Part shown: positions 1 through 11,486 of the stretch, piece after piece
Position numbering within the stretch: position 1 is the first letter of the stretch
How the letters are laid out: every line of letters starts with the position of its first letter
Assembly: GCF_042453785.1 (NCBI RefSeq)
Contig: NC_091677.1
Coordinates: forward strand, 4,683,501 to 4,747,500
Direction: 5' to 3'
Source of the DNA: Malus domestica
Lineage: Eukaryota > Streptophyta > Magnoliopsida > Rosales > Rosaceae
Length of the DNA stretch: 64,000 bases
The notes under the pieces: model-generated
What the model saw: the letters and a program-made list of their open reading frames with translations, nothing else
Told to the model about the DNA's origin: nothing
Database searches by the model: none
Position numbers and translations under genes: made by a program

Positions 1-519
1 AAGTATCAAAGGACCACAACTTTTACAACTAATGGGTCAAGGTGTTCTTCCAAAACCACTAAAGATCTGTCCAAAAAATGTCCAAAACACTAATGGGTCA
101 ACTTTAACAACTAATTGAACTCTGTCCAAAACACTAAAGATCTATCGGATAGTTGTTTCCAAAAAAACTAAGGGCAAATTCAACTATAACAAAATGAACC
201 CTTAAACAACCTAAAGCATTAAAGTGCATCTTGGAACATTCCTACTCCTTTTCTGACCTTTTGCAGTAGACTTTGAAGTGGTTTGAGAGGCTTGAGTTGG
301 TTGAGATAAAGGTTGTGGAGCTTCCTGAGTGCATGGTTGCAATGACTTAGTGGGTTGTGATGCCTTTGATGTTGATGCCTAAAGAATGAACTCATATAGC
401 ATTAACACTGACATATACTACACTTCACAAATAACAAATTCACTTAAGAAATGAAAAATCAACAAAAAATATCAAAATTATACCTCATTTTCCTTGTTTT
501 TTCTTCATTTTCTAGCAGC

Positions 520-3500
520 TGGAAGAAGATGAGTGGTAGGGCATCTGGCCTTGTTGTGTCCCGAGGCCTTGCAAACACTACACTTCACACTTTTTTGCCA
601 TCTCTTGCTTAACTTGAATTCATTTTCATCACCCTCCTTATGTTTCCTCTTTTTTGGTCTCCCCGATTACCTTTTAAAAGTTGGAGGAAGAATGCATTTG
701 TTTTCAGATGGCTCCCAAAATTTCATGCATTGGACTGGTTGAATCAAGTTTTTGTAAGCTTCAAAGTACTTCTCCTTCTTGTACCAAGAGGAAACAAATT
801 CCTCAGGCTGTCTCCTTGCATAATAGATAGTCGAGCAACTATGTATGCAAGGAAAACCTGTCAAATCCCATCTTCTACATGAGCAAGTGCACCCATTCAA
901 ATCCACCACAAATATATTGCCTCTACCTTCATCCACTTCAAAATTTTCTTCTCCAGACCATATAGCTATAGTGTGTGAGCTTTTCAATTTGTACTCCTCC
1001 AACTTCTTCTAGATTTTTGGGCAGATAACTCCTTTATCCTTCCTCATTGCATCTCTTCTCAACCATATCCTCTTAATCAATAAAACTTTTATAGTTTCCT
1101 GCACGGTAATAATAGACTTGTCCCTAGACGTTGAAGCTCTCACAGAGGTTGTTTAAGAGAACGTCACACTGAGTGTGTGTCTCAAAGTGTGAACTACTTC
1201 AATGCAAGGCTGGCCACTTCTCCAACCATTTATAAGCTTCTTCATTCAGCCTATTCACATCAGCCATACTTTCTCTAAAATCAACGATAGTTATTGCCTT
1301 GACAGTATTCCATAAGGCATCCTTTAATTATTTCCCTTTAAACCCATATGCCTTATAGTTGGTGTATAAGTGCCTAACATAGAACCGATGATTACAATTA
1401 GGCAGCATCTTCTCAAAAGCTGGTATTAAACCCTTTTGTTTGTCAGAAATGAAAGTCCAAGCATGCTGGTTCACAATTCCTAAGTCAGCAACTAGTAGTT
1501 CTAGAAACCAAACCCAAATGTCTTTGTTCTCGAGCTCTAATATAGCATATGAAATAACCCAAGTTTGGTTATTTGCATCCATTCCCACTGCTTACAGTAA
1601 CTGGCCCTTGAAAACTCCCTTTAAGTGACAACCATCCAACCCTACAAACTGCCTACATCCATTCTTAAATCCATTTTTGCAAGGCCCCAAACAAATATAA
1701 ATCCTCTGAAATATCACATGAGCATCATCATAGGGCAGCACCTTCATCTGAACTGTACTACCCGGGTTTGTCCTCCTAAGCTCATCACAGTACTCCTACA
1801 ACTTTGTGTACTGATCCATATTACTCTCCTCAAGGATTTTCAAACATTGTGCTCTCACTCTATAGGCTGTCTTGAGGTAGATCTCAACCATTCTTTCCTC
1901 ATAACTGTCTCCATAAATGTAGTGATGGGCATGCTTGGGTTGAGTCTGAACTTGTCCACATACCTCTTCACAAGCCATGCCACTTTGTAGTTAGGATTTT
2001 CCCTCCAAATCTTCGGACATTCATGTTTCCCAACATAGGTTTTCACTTGCATTGAATCTTCATTGTACATCCTAGAAGCATACAATTTCCATGGACAGTT
2101 TTTCTCACACCTTGCACTAATCTTCCATTTCTCATTCCTTTTTAGCTTAATAGAAGATGCACCATGCTTAATGGAGTGAGACCATACTGCATCTATTAAC
2201 TATGCAGCATCTGAACTTCAATCCCTTTTCAAACTTTGGATCATCCCTGTTGGTTTCTTCTTTAAATTCAAGGTAGCTGACCTTCTCATCACATTCTGAA
2301 CCTGAATGGTCAACACTTTGCAGACCATCTAAGTCTTGTCTCTCATCATCAAAAGGAACGTCTTCTACATCCCTTGCATCAATAACGTTGTCTAGATATT
2401 AGTTCCCAACCTCTTCACCCATTTCAGCATCTCCAACAACACTTTCTACAGTCGTATCATCTACTGCACGACGATCATTATCTTTTAAACTATAGTCACT
2501 ATCCACAAACTCACTATTTGTAGTGTCATCATCTGCATTTACTGCCACAAACAATGCATATTTGTTAAAAACCTAAACTTTGCAAGAATAATTGAATACT
2601 GAAATTAAAATTGTAAAACTAAATGTTTCAAAAATTTTACCTTTATTAGCTTCTACTTCGGTCCCATCTTCAGTCTTATTAACTTCTTAAGCTTCGTGAC
2701 CTTTTTCATCACCTTCATTATCAACATTGAGATGACCATTTTCAGCCTCATCTCCACTTCCTTGTCCTCCCTCAGTTGTTTCAGCCTCATGTTCATCATC
2801 ACCATTGTAGGCTATGTCATTCAAAAGACATAGCTATTTTTCGAAGTCATCTGCACCCCCTTTTGCTCTACCCTTCTTCAGTTTTGATCCACTTCCCTTT
2901 GTAATCAAAATCGCCACCCTTGATTCCTCATTATCTTCTATAATGACACCATTTTTTTTAATATGGCACTCTCATCTAGATTCATCAAAAGCTTAGGTTT
3001 CAAGGCAGCTTGCTTCGGACTTAGATGTTCTAGGTACATTTCTATTTCCCTAACCCCTGGAACATACTTGCACATTTCAGCCACATCTTGGTCATGTTCA
3101 ATAAGCCTTAATCCCTCCCAATAAGACATCCCAGGAATCCTATAGTGATACAACATAAACCCATCATATCCTAACTCCTTAACCATTTCATCAATCTCGA
3201 AAAAAGACATGAAGTCTTTGTCTACGTAATCAAATCAAGCCTCAAATCCTTCCGTATATGCACTTTCAAACCACTTCCCACCGTGGTTAATTTTAAGGCT
3301 AAATAATTCGGGCATGCCTGCAAAGTCAATGAGAAAGGTGAAACAACATAAAATCCTAGAGGCACATGGGGAAAAAGGTGAAAACACTAGTATGACCATG
3401 AGGAAAAAAGGTGAAAACAAAACTATGGAGACCATGAATACTGTTCCACCTTTTTTCCTGAAACCATAGAAAAAAGGTGAAAACAAAACCATGTGGACCA

Positions 3501-3780
3501 CGATTGAAGACAAAACCACATGCACAACCCATTACAAAACACAATTCCAGAAACCATAGAAAGAAAAAAAAGGGATTGGAACTCACATATCCCTAATCCC
3601 TAAAATTCAAAATTGAAAAATCGAAAAACCTAAACCCCATATTATCTACACTTTGAAAAAGGTAGGTTACTTACAATAAAGTGGTGTTTCACCCACTTCA
3701 ATCCTCATTTTATCCCACCTCATCACCAGTGATGGCTTCACAACAATCTTTCCCAAAAACGTGTGCACAATGTACGACAT
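520..3780 (-). pseudogene. Decayed Mutator-like (MULE) transposase
   Basis: This is a degraded autonomous MULE read on the minus strand. The protein would begin near 3780 (MSYIVHTFLGK...). It continues through the N-terminal PB1-like domain (about 3300-2940, with FFEIDEMVKELGYDG and MSYWEGLRLIE). The MULE transposase core lies at about 1660-1328 (GCHLKGVFKGQLL, then VGMDANNQTW and AWTFISDKQKGL). A SWIM zinc finger follows at about 900-850 (CTCSCRRWDLTGFPCIH) and a CCHC zinc knuckle at about 600-545 (CSVCKASGHNKARC). The domain order is normal for plant MuDR-type transposases. It is clearly dead: an in-frame TAA sits between GQLL and AVGMDA, another stop follows GFEA near 3240, and several frame changes separate the blocks. 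AT-rich low-complexity DNA with repeated GGTGAAAAC motifs (3330-3500) interrupts the N-terminal part and may be an intron. I could not find both terminal inverted repeats; the left end may lie outside the window. Confidence 0.85.
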
Positions 3781-3894
3781 TGTGCGAGGTGGAGCAACGG
3801 TGAGGTCGAGTGGCGGCCCGTTGGTAGGGTTTCAGACAAAGATGGGGGGTCGCGATTTTCTGGGGGAGTTGAGGGGTCGCGAATTTTGAATTTT

Positions 3895-4810
3895 GAATTT
3901 TTTTTTTTTTTTTACTGAAACCCCTTCTCTAAAAAAAATGTATATATCCACGTGGACCCACGTGACGCCAAATCATTGTCCACGTTGGTGCCATATCACA
4001 GTTAAAAGAAGACTTAATAGTTTGACTAACGGATGTATAAGACTGTCCCAAAATTTACACCTTAGGTATGACTCTGGGACGAAACAAACTTGATGTACTA
4101 AATGTTGAAAACCACAAAATATGATGGTAGTAAACAGAGATTTACCCTAAATTTTAAATATGTTTCAAAATTAAAATAAATAAATAAATTAAAAAGTTAA
4201 CTTTAGTTAGTTAGTGAGACACATATCAAGTTATAAGTTGGGTGGTGAGCATATTCTATAGTTAAGAGTGGTCAGCAAAAATGATCATTTTTTATGAAGT
4301 GCAAATATCTTCTTATTTACACTACACAAAATATAAAGAAATTTAATATATAAAGAAGAATTGTAGTGTAGAATTTCAATTTTCCAAATAGTATTGTGTA
4401 AGCTCACTCACGTGTTGATTTTAATATGAACTTATGTTTTTTTACGTCATTCAACATGCGTTGTTTATGTCTTAAGCTTAAATGACCCCACATATGAGGG
4501 GTGTGTTTGGAGGGGTGCGTTTAGAGTGATAACATTATTGAATTAAATAATTAGTTGTTATGGAGAAATGAATCAAAGAAGATCAGATCGGCATGAAAAT
4601 GTATAAATATAATTACTTTCTGCCACTTTAGTAAAATGTAATTTTTAAAAATATTTGATATATTGGAGATGGAAACAAACAATTTATTAAACATTAATTG
4701 CATTACATTCGCATTATGTGATATGCTTCTAAAAGGATAATGCTAGAAAGACTAAAATTGTAGAAAAATTTTATAAAGTAAATGATGTGTCATAGTATGA
4801 ATGATCACGT
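3895..4810. other. Intergenic region beside MULE and BAHD gene
   Basis: No coding sequence is supported here. The left part (3895-4130) may include the outer end of the MULE. The segment 4296-4503 is a divergent copy of 17325-17515 and is described with the BAHD relics. Confidence 0.5.
4296..4503 (+). repeat. BAHD 3'-flank duplicate, copy A
   Basis: About 200 bp downstream of the BAHD stop match 17325-17515 in the same orientation, with scattered substitutions (shared blocks such as CTACACAAAATATAAAGAAA and GTGTTGATTTTAATAT). This marks an old segmental duplication including the BAHD locus. Confidence 0.8.
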
Positions 4811-4895
4811 TTATTAAAGACAATCTGCGGCTTTCGTCTTTTCCAGGCTGAGGGTATTATCCGATATCCGACGGGATAGTTTAAAAAACATGGCT

Positions 4896-6257
4896 TCAAA
4901 GGTCTTCGATTCCTTTAGCAAATAAAGAAGCAAAAACCTCCATACATTGTTTTTTCAAAACAACCCCAATCTCGATACTACCATCGCCATCTTTGCTATC
5001 TGAGAAAGAGATAGCCCCGGTCCTATCAATCGTAACGACTTCGCTCTTCCTTGGCCTTCCCCATCCAAAATCAGTATCATAAATCCTAAACCGGTGTGAA
5101 CCAGCAACAGAAAAAAGTTTATCGGCTTGTGGTTGCATAATTTCCATCCAAGCCTCCGCCCCATTCAGAAGTCGATTATTTAAACCTTCTAGGGCTTCAC
5201 TGATTGCATTTACAGCCATAACCAGCCCGTCTTCTCCAAGTATGCCTTCGCTTTCTGCAACTGCTATGCGTGGGGCTATGCAGTTTCCAAAATAGTTTTC
5301 AGATATTTGTGGGTCCAATCGAGACCTACAATCCACACTAAAAATCAATCGTATTTTTTCAGATTTGAATTCCTCTGCCTTGACTAAGCAAATCCATGCA
5401 TACGCAGTTGCGACGCAAAACGTGGACAAATGAACCGATTGATGTTGTTGTTTCTTCTCTTTCACCAACTGCCTTATTGCTTCAATTTTGGTTGGTGTGA
5501 ACTGGAAGCACCCTCGAACCGAGTCTGGTTGTGGTGCTTTAAATTGGAAAGGCATCAAGCTACGATTGTTGGGTCCCTCCAAATCCATATTTAGAAAGTG
5601 GTTCGAATAAATTAAGTCGATCCTGGTCGGGTCAGGGATGACCCTTCGGTCGTAAAATGGTTTGAGCTGGTCTGGTACCAAATCGGATTCGTGTTTACAT
5701 ATGTAAGCCCATGATTTCACAAACATGGTTGACATCTTGCCGTCTAGGGCAGCATGGTGCACGGATGTTCCAATAGAAAAGCCGTTGTTTGGGAAGAGAG
5801 TGATTTGCAACGCAAGTGCTGCGGCTTTTTCGTGACAAACTTCCAATCGGGGCACGAGAGGATGGTATTCTTTGGCTTCAATGTTAAAGCTGTTGCTTGA
5901 AACTAGGTGGTGGAAATCAGCATCGGACTCAGCTACAGTGACCGAAACGGCGTCCCCTCGGAGGTAACTGAGGATTGGTTTAGGGGAGTCTTGGGGCCAA
6001 GTGATGTTTCCTGCTAAAGGTGGAAAGTGGTGGAGGGTAAGAGATAACGATGTTTTGAGCTTTGGAAGTATAGAATCGAAGAAGAATGTGTTTTTTGAGG
6101 AAGACAATATTTCGTAGAAGTAAAGGCGTTGGATGGGTGGAAACTTTAACCAAATTATGTCGAAGAAAGTTAGAGGAAGAGAGAACTCTTGATCTGCATG
6201 TTGTGGAGCAACTCTGCAAATTTCAACTATTTTGACTGAGTTATTTGGGTCTGCCAT
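4896..6257 (-). CDS. BAHD acyltransferase (phenolic glucoside malonyltransferase-like)
   Basis: The 453-residue, intronless reading frame is a complete BAHD-family acyl-CoA-dependent acyltransferase, cytosolic in known members. The catalytic HXXXD motif is H168-A-A-L-D172 and the structural DFGWG motif is at 396-400, both intact. The YFGNC motif at 322-326 is typical of the clade that malonylates or aromatically acylates flavonoid, anthocyanin and phenolic glucosides. Length is normal for the family (about 430-460). The ATG at 6257 gives the usual N-terminus (MADPNNSVKIVE). A TATA-like stretch on the minus strand lies at about 6296-6308, rather close to the ATG. Family membership is near certain. 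The glucoside acceptor and malonyl-CoA donor are inferred from clade motifs, and an aromatic acyl donor remains possible. The gene is the only intact member of what looks like a decayed local tandem cluster. Confidence 0.93.
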   Translation of the reverse strand: MADPNNSVKIVEICRVAPQHADQEFSLPLTFFDIIWLKFPPIQRLYFYEILSSSKNTFFFDSILPKLKTSLSLTLHHFPPLAGNITWPQDSPKPILSYLRGDAVSVTVAESDADFHHLVSSNSFNIEAKEYHPLVPRLEVCHEKAAALALQITLFPNNGFSIGTSVHHAALDGKMSTMFVKSWAYICKHESDLVPDQLKPFYDRRVIPDPTRIDLIYSNHFLNMDLEGPNNRSLMPFQFKAPQPDSVRGCFQFTPTKIEAIRQLVKEKKQQHQSVHLSTFCVATAYAWICLVKAEEFKSEKIRLIFSVDCRSRLDPQISENYFGNCIAPRIAVAESEGILGEDGLVMAVNAISEALEGLNNRLLNGAEAWMEIMQPQADKLFSVAGSHRFRIYDTDFGWGRPRKSEVVTIDRTGAISFSDSKDGDGSIEIGVVLKKQCMEVFASLFAKGIEDL

Positions 6258-7440
6258 TGCTGTTGGGGGATGGATGTAAATTTTGATGGATCGTCTAATA
6301 TATAATAAAAAAACCTATTTTTATTTTTATTAATAAAAAATGTTTTATAATCAATAAATAGTTGAAACATTGTCTACCACAAGTCCCAGCTAACTTCTTG
6401 GGGTGTCATGATATACTGTTATTTTGTTAAAAGTACACATGGTGTAAATAGGACAGTGTTGTATGTGGCACAACTGAAACAACACGTTCATATTTCATCT
6501 TTGCGTTTTGATCACATACTGTTCTCTAAATTGTTTTTTTTCCAACGTATAATTTGTATCCATTCCTTCGAATGAGCTTTTATGATTTTAATAAATTATT
6601 TTAAAATTCTAATTGAATAAATCTTGAATTTTAAAAAATTATTTAAAATTCTAATCGAATACTTCTAGATTTATTAAAAAAATTAAAATCTTTGAAAACC
6701 CTAATTGAATACACCCCTTAGATTTTTAAAATGAAACAAGTTCTTGTTTCATTTTCTTTTTTGTTTAATTGAATAAAAAAAAGAAGTTTACAATTGCAAC
6801 TTTGCAAAGATAAAATTAGGATAACTTATGTTTTATCTCCTCGTGTTTTAATGCAATTACAATCTTACGTAACATTTTAAAAATATTTTAACCTTATATA
6901 TTTACTTATTATTTTGTTCAGTTTCATATCACAGCTAGTTAATTTACTAAATTAACGGTTAAATGATAATATGACAACCGCTAAACTCATATTTTTCTGA
7001 TTTAAATTTCAAATTTGTGCCGTGGTTAATTCATTTAATTATTTTATCTATAAGAAAAACCCCAAATAATTAAGAAAACCTTACACAAGATCTTCGTCTT
7101 AGCAAGAACCCAGTCCCCAACCCATCCATCGGCTCAATGCAGTCTCAGTGCATGTTTGTTTTCTCTGCAACCATAGCCCAACACAGAAAGATAATGATCA
7201 ACAGAAATAACCCATTTGAGCTACTCCACATCGTCTCTTCTCTTCTCTCTCTGAGGCTTTTAAATCCTAGAAAATACATTCCAGAAATCCGAGGGCAATG
7301 GAATCAATGGTTAAAGACATTGTAAGAAGTTACAATTACATCTAAACCTAAGGGTATAAAATATAATTTGCTCGTAAAATTAATATGGAAGAAGATAATA
7401 CCGAATATATTGCTGAGAGAAAAGGAAATCTAGGTTTTCA
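6258..7440. other. AT-rich intergenic region upstream of BAHD gene
   Basis: No gene is seen. The segment at about 6438-6500 (upstream of the BAHD gene) recurs at 16500-16555 and marks an old duplication of the promoter flank. The rest is AT-rich DNA with no recognisable element. Confidence 0.5.
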
Positions 7441-7479
7441 TTCTCATGTCCCAATTGCTTTATAATCAATAATAATTAA

Positions 7480-7650
7480 TATTTCAAAGGCCTTCGAGCC
7501 CTTTAGCAAATAGAGAAGCAAGGTAATTCTATTCTCCGTGAGAGTCCTCCGCTGTGAATGTCTTTCTCTCCTCCGTGGGAGTCCGTAAGGTTTGCCGTCT
7601 GCTTTCAAACCAACCCAACTACCCAATTTCACTGTCACTGCACCCCCTGC
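7480..7650 (-). pseudogene. BAHD acyltransferase C-terminal relic
   Basis: Positions 7482-7522 closely match the last codons of the intact BAHD gene (4898-4938): both contain CTTTAGCAAATA followed by GAGAAGCAA or AAGAAGCAA, encoding an ASLFAKG-like C-terminus on the minus strand. Weaker resemblance resumes at about 7598-7640 (codons like the GVVLKK strand). Between them is an unrelated insert containing a short direct repeat. No other part of the gene is attached. It cannot encode a functional enzyme. Confidence 0.7.
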
Positions 7651-7926
7651 AACATACCGACTCAATTAAGTTTTCACCATACCCCCTGCATCCTTCCCAC
7701 CCCCAATTAATTGCAGGATAGCCCTTCTATATCTGAATTCCGTGATTTGACTGAATCGATGGGGGGTAGGCGGCATCTTAACCACCTAAAAGACAAATGG
7801 GTAGAGAAAGCTTTGAATACCTCCGGATCTGGAATCCAGGGGGCATTAAATGTTGAGGACCAACCCCACCTACTCACTAATAGGGTGTTTAGTGTAACAA
7901 TGAGTTAAATTTCGATTAAGGAGTAT

Positions 7927-8900
7927 TGACCCGTTTACTAATTTTGGAGGAAACAAAAGTATGGTTGGGCCCACACGAAAGAAGGAGTCCAACTCCCCAT
8001 ATTAGAGGGATTGAACTTCCTATATGGATGTGGTATTTGAGTTCCGGAAGAGTGAGGTAATGGAAATGCATTTGTCCTGCCTATTATGATGTATGCTTAT
8101 TTTTTATAATTTCAAGTCTACCACTCAACTCACTGCTCTCCACCGCTCCTTGTGCACTCTCCCTTCATGCGGCAAATGGCACACCTCACCTTCCAGTTCC
8201 ACCTCCCCATGGGACCTTCTCTACCCAACCTATCAACTTACCCTTGTGCGACCTTGACTACCTAACCCACCAACTCAAGAACCTTATCCACATATCTTGA
8301 AACCGAAAAAAAAAATCAATCACCCAGACCCCTGAAAATAAACAATTCAAACCAAACCGAAACCCACAGTAGCCGGGAAGCAACCACTTAAAAACCCAAA
8401 AAATTATTAAATACTTTGCAGGGAGAAGAGGTGGTGGCTATGGGGTAGGGTGAGTGGGGAAGATGGAGGTGAGGGCAGGGTTAAAAGATACGAAAAATTG
8501 CAGGGAGAGAGGAGTGTTCTATTCAACCGGGTTTGAATAAGGGCATTATTGATACCACGGGTCTCCAGAATCGTGGCTCTAGTGAAGAGCACTGGTACTT
8601 CTAAGGGAAGCAGGGAATGATGAGATTTGCAGAGATTTTCTAATAAATTTGTATACAAATTTAAATTTTTTTTAAGAAGGGCATTATAGTAATCACACTG
8701 ATTTTCATTTCGATTCAGGTGAATTAGTAAACAACTTATACGAATTTAGTACTATTTTTATTCCAATTCCAGAATATTTAAGTAAACAACTTCAACATGA
8801 ATCTGATTCTAATTCCTCCTCATTTCAATTCCTCATCAATTCAATTCCTCCTCAATTCAATTCTTCTTGTTTTGATTCCGGTTACATAAACGGGTCATAA
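7927..8900. mobile_element. Candidate non-autonomous DNA element with short TIRs
   Basis: The sequence TGACCCGTTTA at about 7928 is matched by its reverse complement TAAACGGGTCA at about 8887, enclosing roughly 970 bp without a believable gene. The inner right half is built from short reiterated motifs (AATTCCTCMTCAATTCAATTCC and AAGTAAACAACTT). I could not see a clear target duplication, so the borders are approximate. Confidence 0.45.
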
Positions 8901-8959
8901 GAGTAATGAAGAGGAAGAACGGCCAACTACCGACAACAATAGCATTAATGGCGAGAAGT

Positions 8960-8984
8960 GTGAAATCCCATTCCTGGATTTCAC
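8960..8984 (+). other. Hairpin at the solo-LTR left terminus
   Basis: GTGAAATCC at 8960-8968 and GGATTTCAC at 8976-8984 form a perfect 9-bp stem with a 7-base loop, starting one base inside the LTR end. Confidence 0.75.
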
Positions 8985-10985
8985 TGTAGTAATCTACGTA
9001 TTTGTATTATTGAGATTTTATATTATTTTTCAGGAATTTATAATAATTTATTTGAATTGAGGTTTTAATTAAACTAGTTATGAGGGTTGAAGTTTCGAAA
9101 TTAATTATTTAAATTCCGTAGACCTTTCGAGGGCATAATTTATATTTTTGAATAGAGCTCAATCTCACGAACGCGTAGGCGAAAACCGTTCGTGAAATGG
9201 AGTTATAACGAAGAAATTAGAGATGTTTTAGTTGTTGAGAAATAAATAAATAAATGTTTAGATGTTGCCAAGTGGCAGCAAGGAGAGAGTGCTGGAAAGA
9301 AAGAAGGGGAGCAACCCAATCAGAAAGGGGAGCAAGGAGGGGAAAGAAGAGAGGAAGAAAGGGGGAAAACGGGTTGACCCGCATTCCCCATCAAACCTGC
9401 GTGATTTTCCGACCATTTTTCGTCGGTTTTCCGGCGATCCATACCCCATCATCACCTGAAAACACCATCCCGCTTCTTCTCCTTCATTGATCATCAAATA
9501 TTCGACGGGATTAGGCCCGTTTTGGGATGTACGATGACGACAGCACCATAAGGTGCTTGGTGATAATTCGCCAATTTTGAATGAAATTTTGTCGACTTCC
9601 ACCACCCTTAGACTCCCCATGAGCCCTGGAACAAAGCCCAATCATCTATAGGGGCGGCGAAACACCGAGGAAGGAGAATCGAAGCTCACCCATTCTAGGG
9701 TTTCCGGCGGGTTTGAGTGGAATTGGTGACTTTCCCGCCCAAATTGGCCTTGGTCATAGGTATGAAACTTGCTCTAATCATTGAAATCTTCATTTCTGCA
9801 AAATTTGGTAATTTTTAGAAATAGTTGAATTTTCTGGCGAGTCGAGGCGGCCAACCGTCACCTGCGGCGGTTTGAGCGGCAGCGCGTGGTCAGTGGGTTG
9901 ACGATGTCTTTCTAAGTCCAATTAGATGCATTGAATTCATAATTGAAATCCGTATGAAGTGGTTTGATTGTTTGAACTTAGTTTCATTATGATACATGAC
10001 TTGATCAAAATTTGAATCGACGATTCGACCGGTGGATTATCACCAAACTTTAATGAGTTATGGAACATAATATTTGAGGATAGCTAGAACTAACGGATCC
10101 GGAATCCGATATACGGATCTTTCCGAATTGGATTTCTAAGTTAGTAAAATTAATTGTTGAACGCCTCTTGATTTGGCAATTGACGGAGATCCGTCCGTTG
10201 GATCATAATGAAATTTTAGTATGTGGTTCTAGAAGTGTAATGTGTATTTTGGGAAGTGACAGATCAAAAATATGATAGGCGGATCTTCCAGTTTAGATTT
10301 CTAGGGTTGTGAACGGTACTATCGACCTTGATCGACGATTGGCTCTTTAGTCAACTAGTCCAAGTTCTTCTAGTGTGTCAGCTATCGTAGAGTGTGGTTG
10401 AGATTTCATGGAACTTGATGGGCTCATTGTGGTGGCGTGTCCTTCTCGCTTGACGCATGTCTCGAACCTTTTATAAAGTTAAAATTAGTATTATTAGAGG
10501 CTCCGTGAGGCTTTGCGGCTTATCTCGGTGAGTTACTTTAATATATGTGATATGGTGATTACCCGATTCTTTATATTAGTATCCTCTGTGGATATGACAT
10601 GGTTTTATAAATGTGTTTTCTGTTAAAATGTGATTCTTTTATGATTGGCCATCGATCTATTTTCATTAAATGTGATTTTTATATATTTAGCCATAGACCT
10701 ATGTTTATGAAACATGATTTGGCTAGTGTACTGTTGATGGTTGTGATATATGTGTGTTTAATTATCTCTTTTTAGCAATGTGAATGATAAGTATGATAAA
10801 TGCTATGACTATGTGATCTTAGAATCCTATTAGAAGTATTATGTAGAATTTATATGATTGTGTGATGTATTAGTTGGTGGCCATGAGAAGTTAATGGTGT
10901 AGTGACTACGTTGTAACCCATAGGGGTTGAATTGTGGGTAGGTTGTGTGTTGAATTTCCTACACCATGTAGCAGTGGTACATGGA

Positions 10986-11486
10986 TGATCCTGCTTGGTT
11001 AATCCGCATTGGGGGACCATACTATATGTGGATTGCGCTTGGTTAATCCGCGTTGGGCGATCCTTATGGCTATTTATACTTAGGGGTGATCATGCTTGGT
11101 TAATCCGCGTTGGGTGATCACTGCCTAACAATTCTGTAGGTGTGACTCTGCTTGGTTAATCCGCATTAGGGGATCACTACCTACTTGATTATCTTGACTC
11201 TGCTTGATTAATCCGCATTGGGGGGTGACTAGTGGTCCTGCTTGGTTAATCCGCTTTAAGGGACCATAATATGTATGGATCGCGCTTGGTTAATCCGCGT
11301 TGGACGATCCTTATGGCCATGTATGCTTATGAGTGATCATGCTTAGTTAATCCACATTGGGTGATCACTTCCTAATACATGTGAGAGTGACTCTGCTTGG
11401 TTAATTTGCATTGAGGGGGTCACTGCCTACTTGGTAATTTTTTCGTGATGGCTCTACTTGGTTAATCCGCTTTGGGGGGCCACTTC
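10986..11486 (+). repeat. Ten-copy tandem array of hairpin-like monomers
   Basis: Ten monomers about 45-57 bp apart share the core CTTGGTTAATCCGC followed by a G-rich run. Monomers 1-5 and 6-10 correspond one-to-one, giving a higher-order period near 245 bp. Each core is flanked by short arms that are mostly complementary to each other, though the arm sequence differs by monomer type: GGATCG/CGATCC, GTGATCA/TGATCAC, TGGTCC/GGACCA, AGTGAC/GTCACT and TGGCTC/GGGCCA. Several mismatches are T opposite G, which pair as U-G in plus-strand RNA. Monomers 4 and 5 pair poorly. The array is not CRISPR: it has no unique spacers and lies inside an LTR in a plant genome. Confidence 0.8.

Noticed and set aside
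3330-3560. Repeated GGTGAAAAC phrase as a designed regulatory array
   Set aside because: It is four loosely spaced copies in low-complexity DNA of a dead MULE, more simply explained by slippage.
9258-9641. 127-residue minus-strand frame inside the solo LTR
   Set aside because: It is Ser/Leu/Phe-rich, shadowed by a purine-rich stretch, and lies within a defined LTR; no protein-like motif.
10986-11486. CRISPR-like array
   Set aside because: Repeats are regular but there are no unique spacers or cas genes, and the host is a plant; the array is internal to an LTR.
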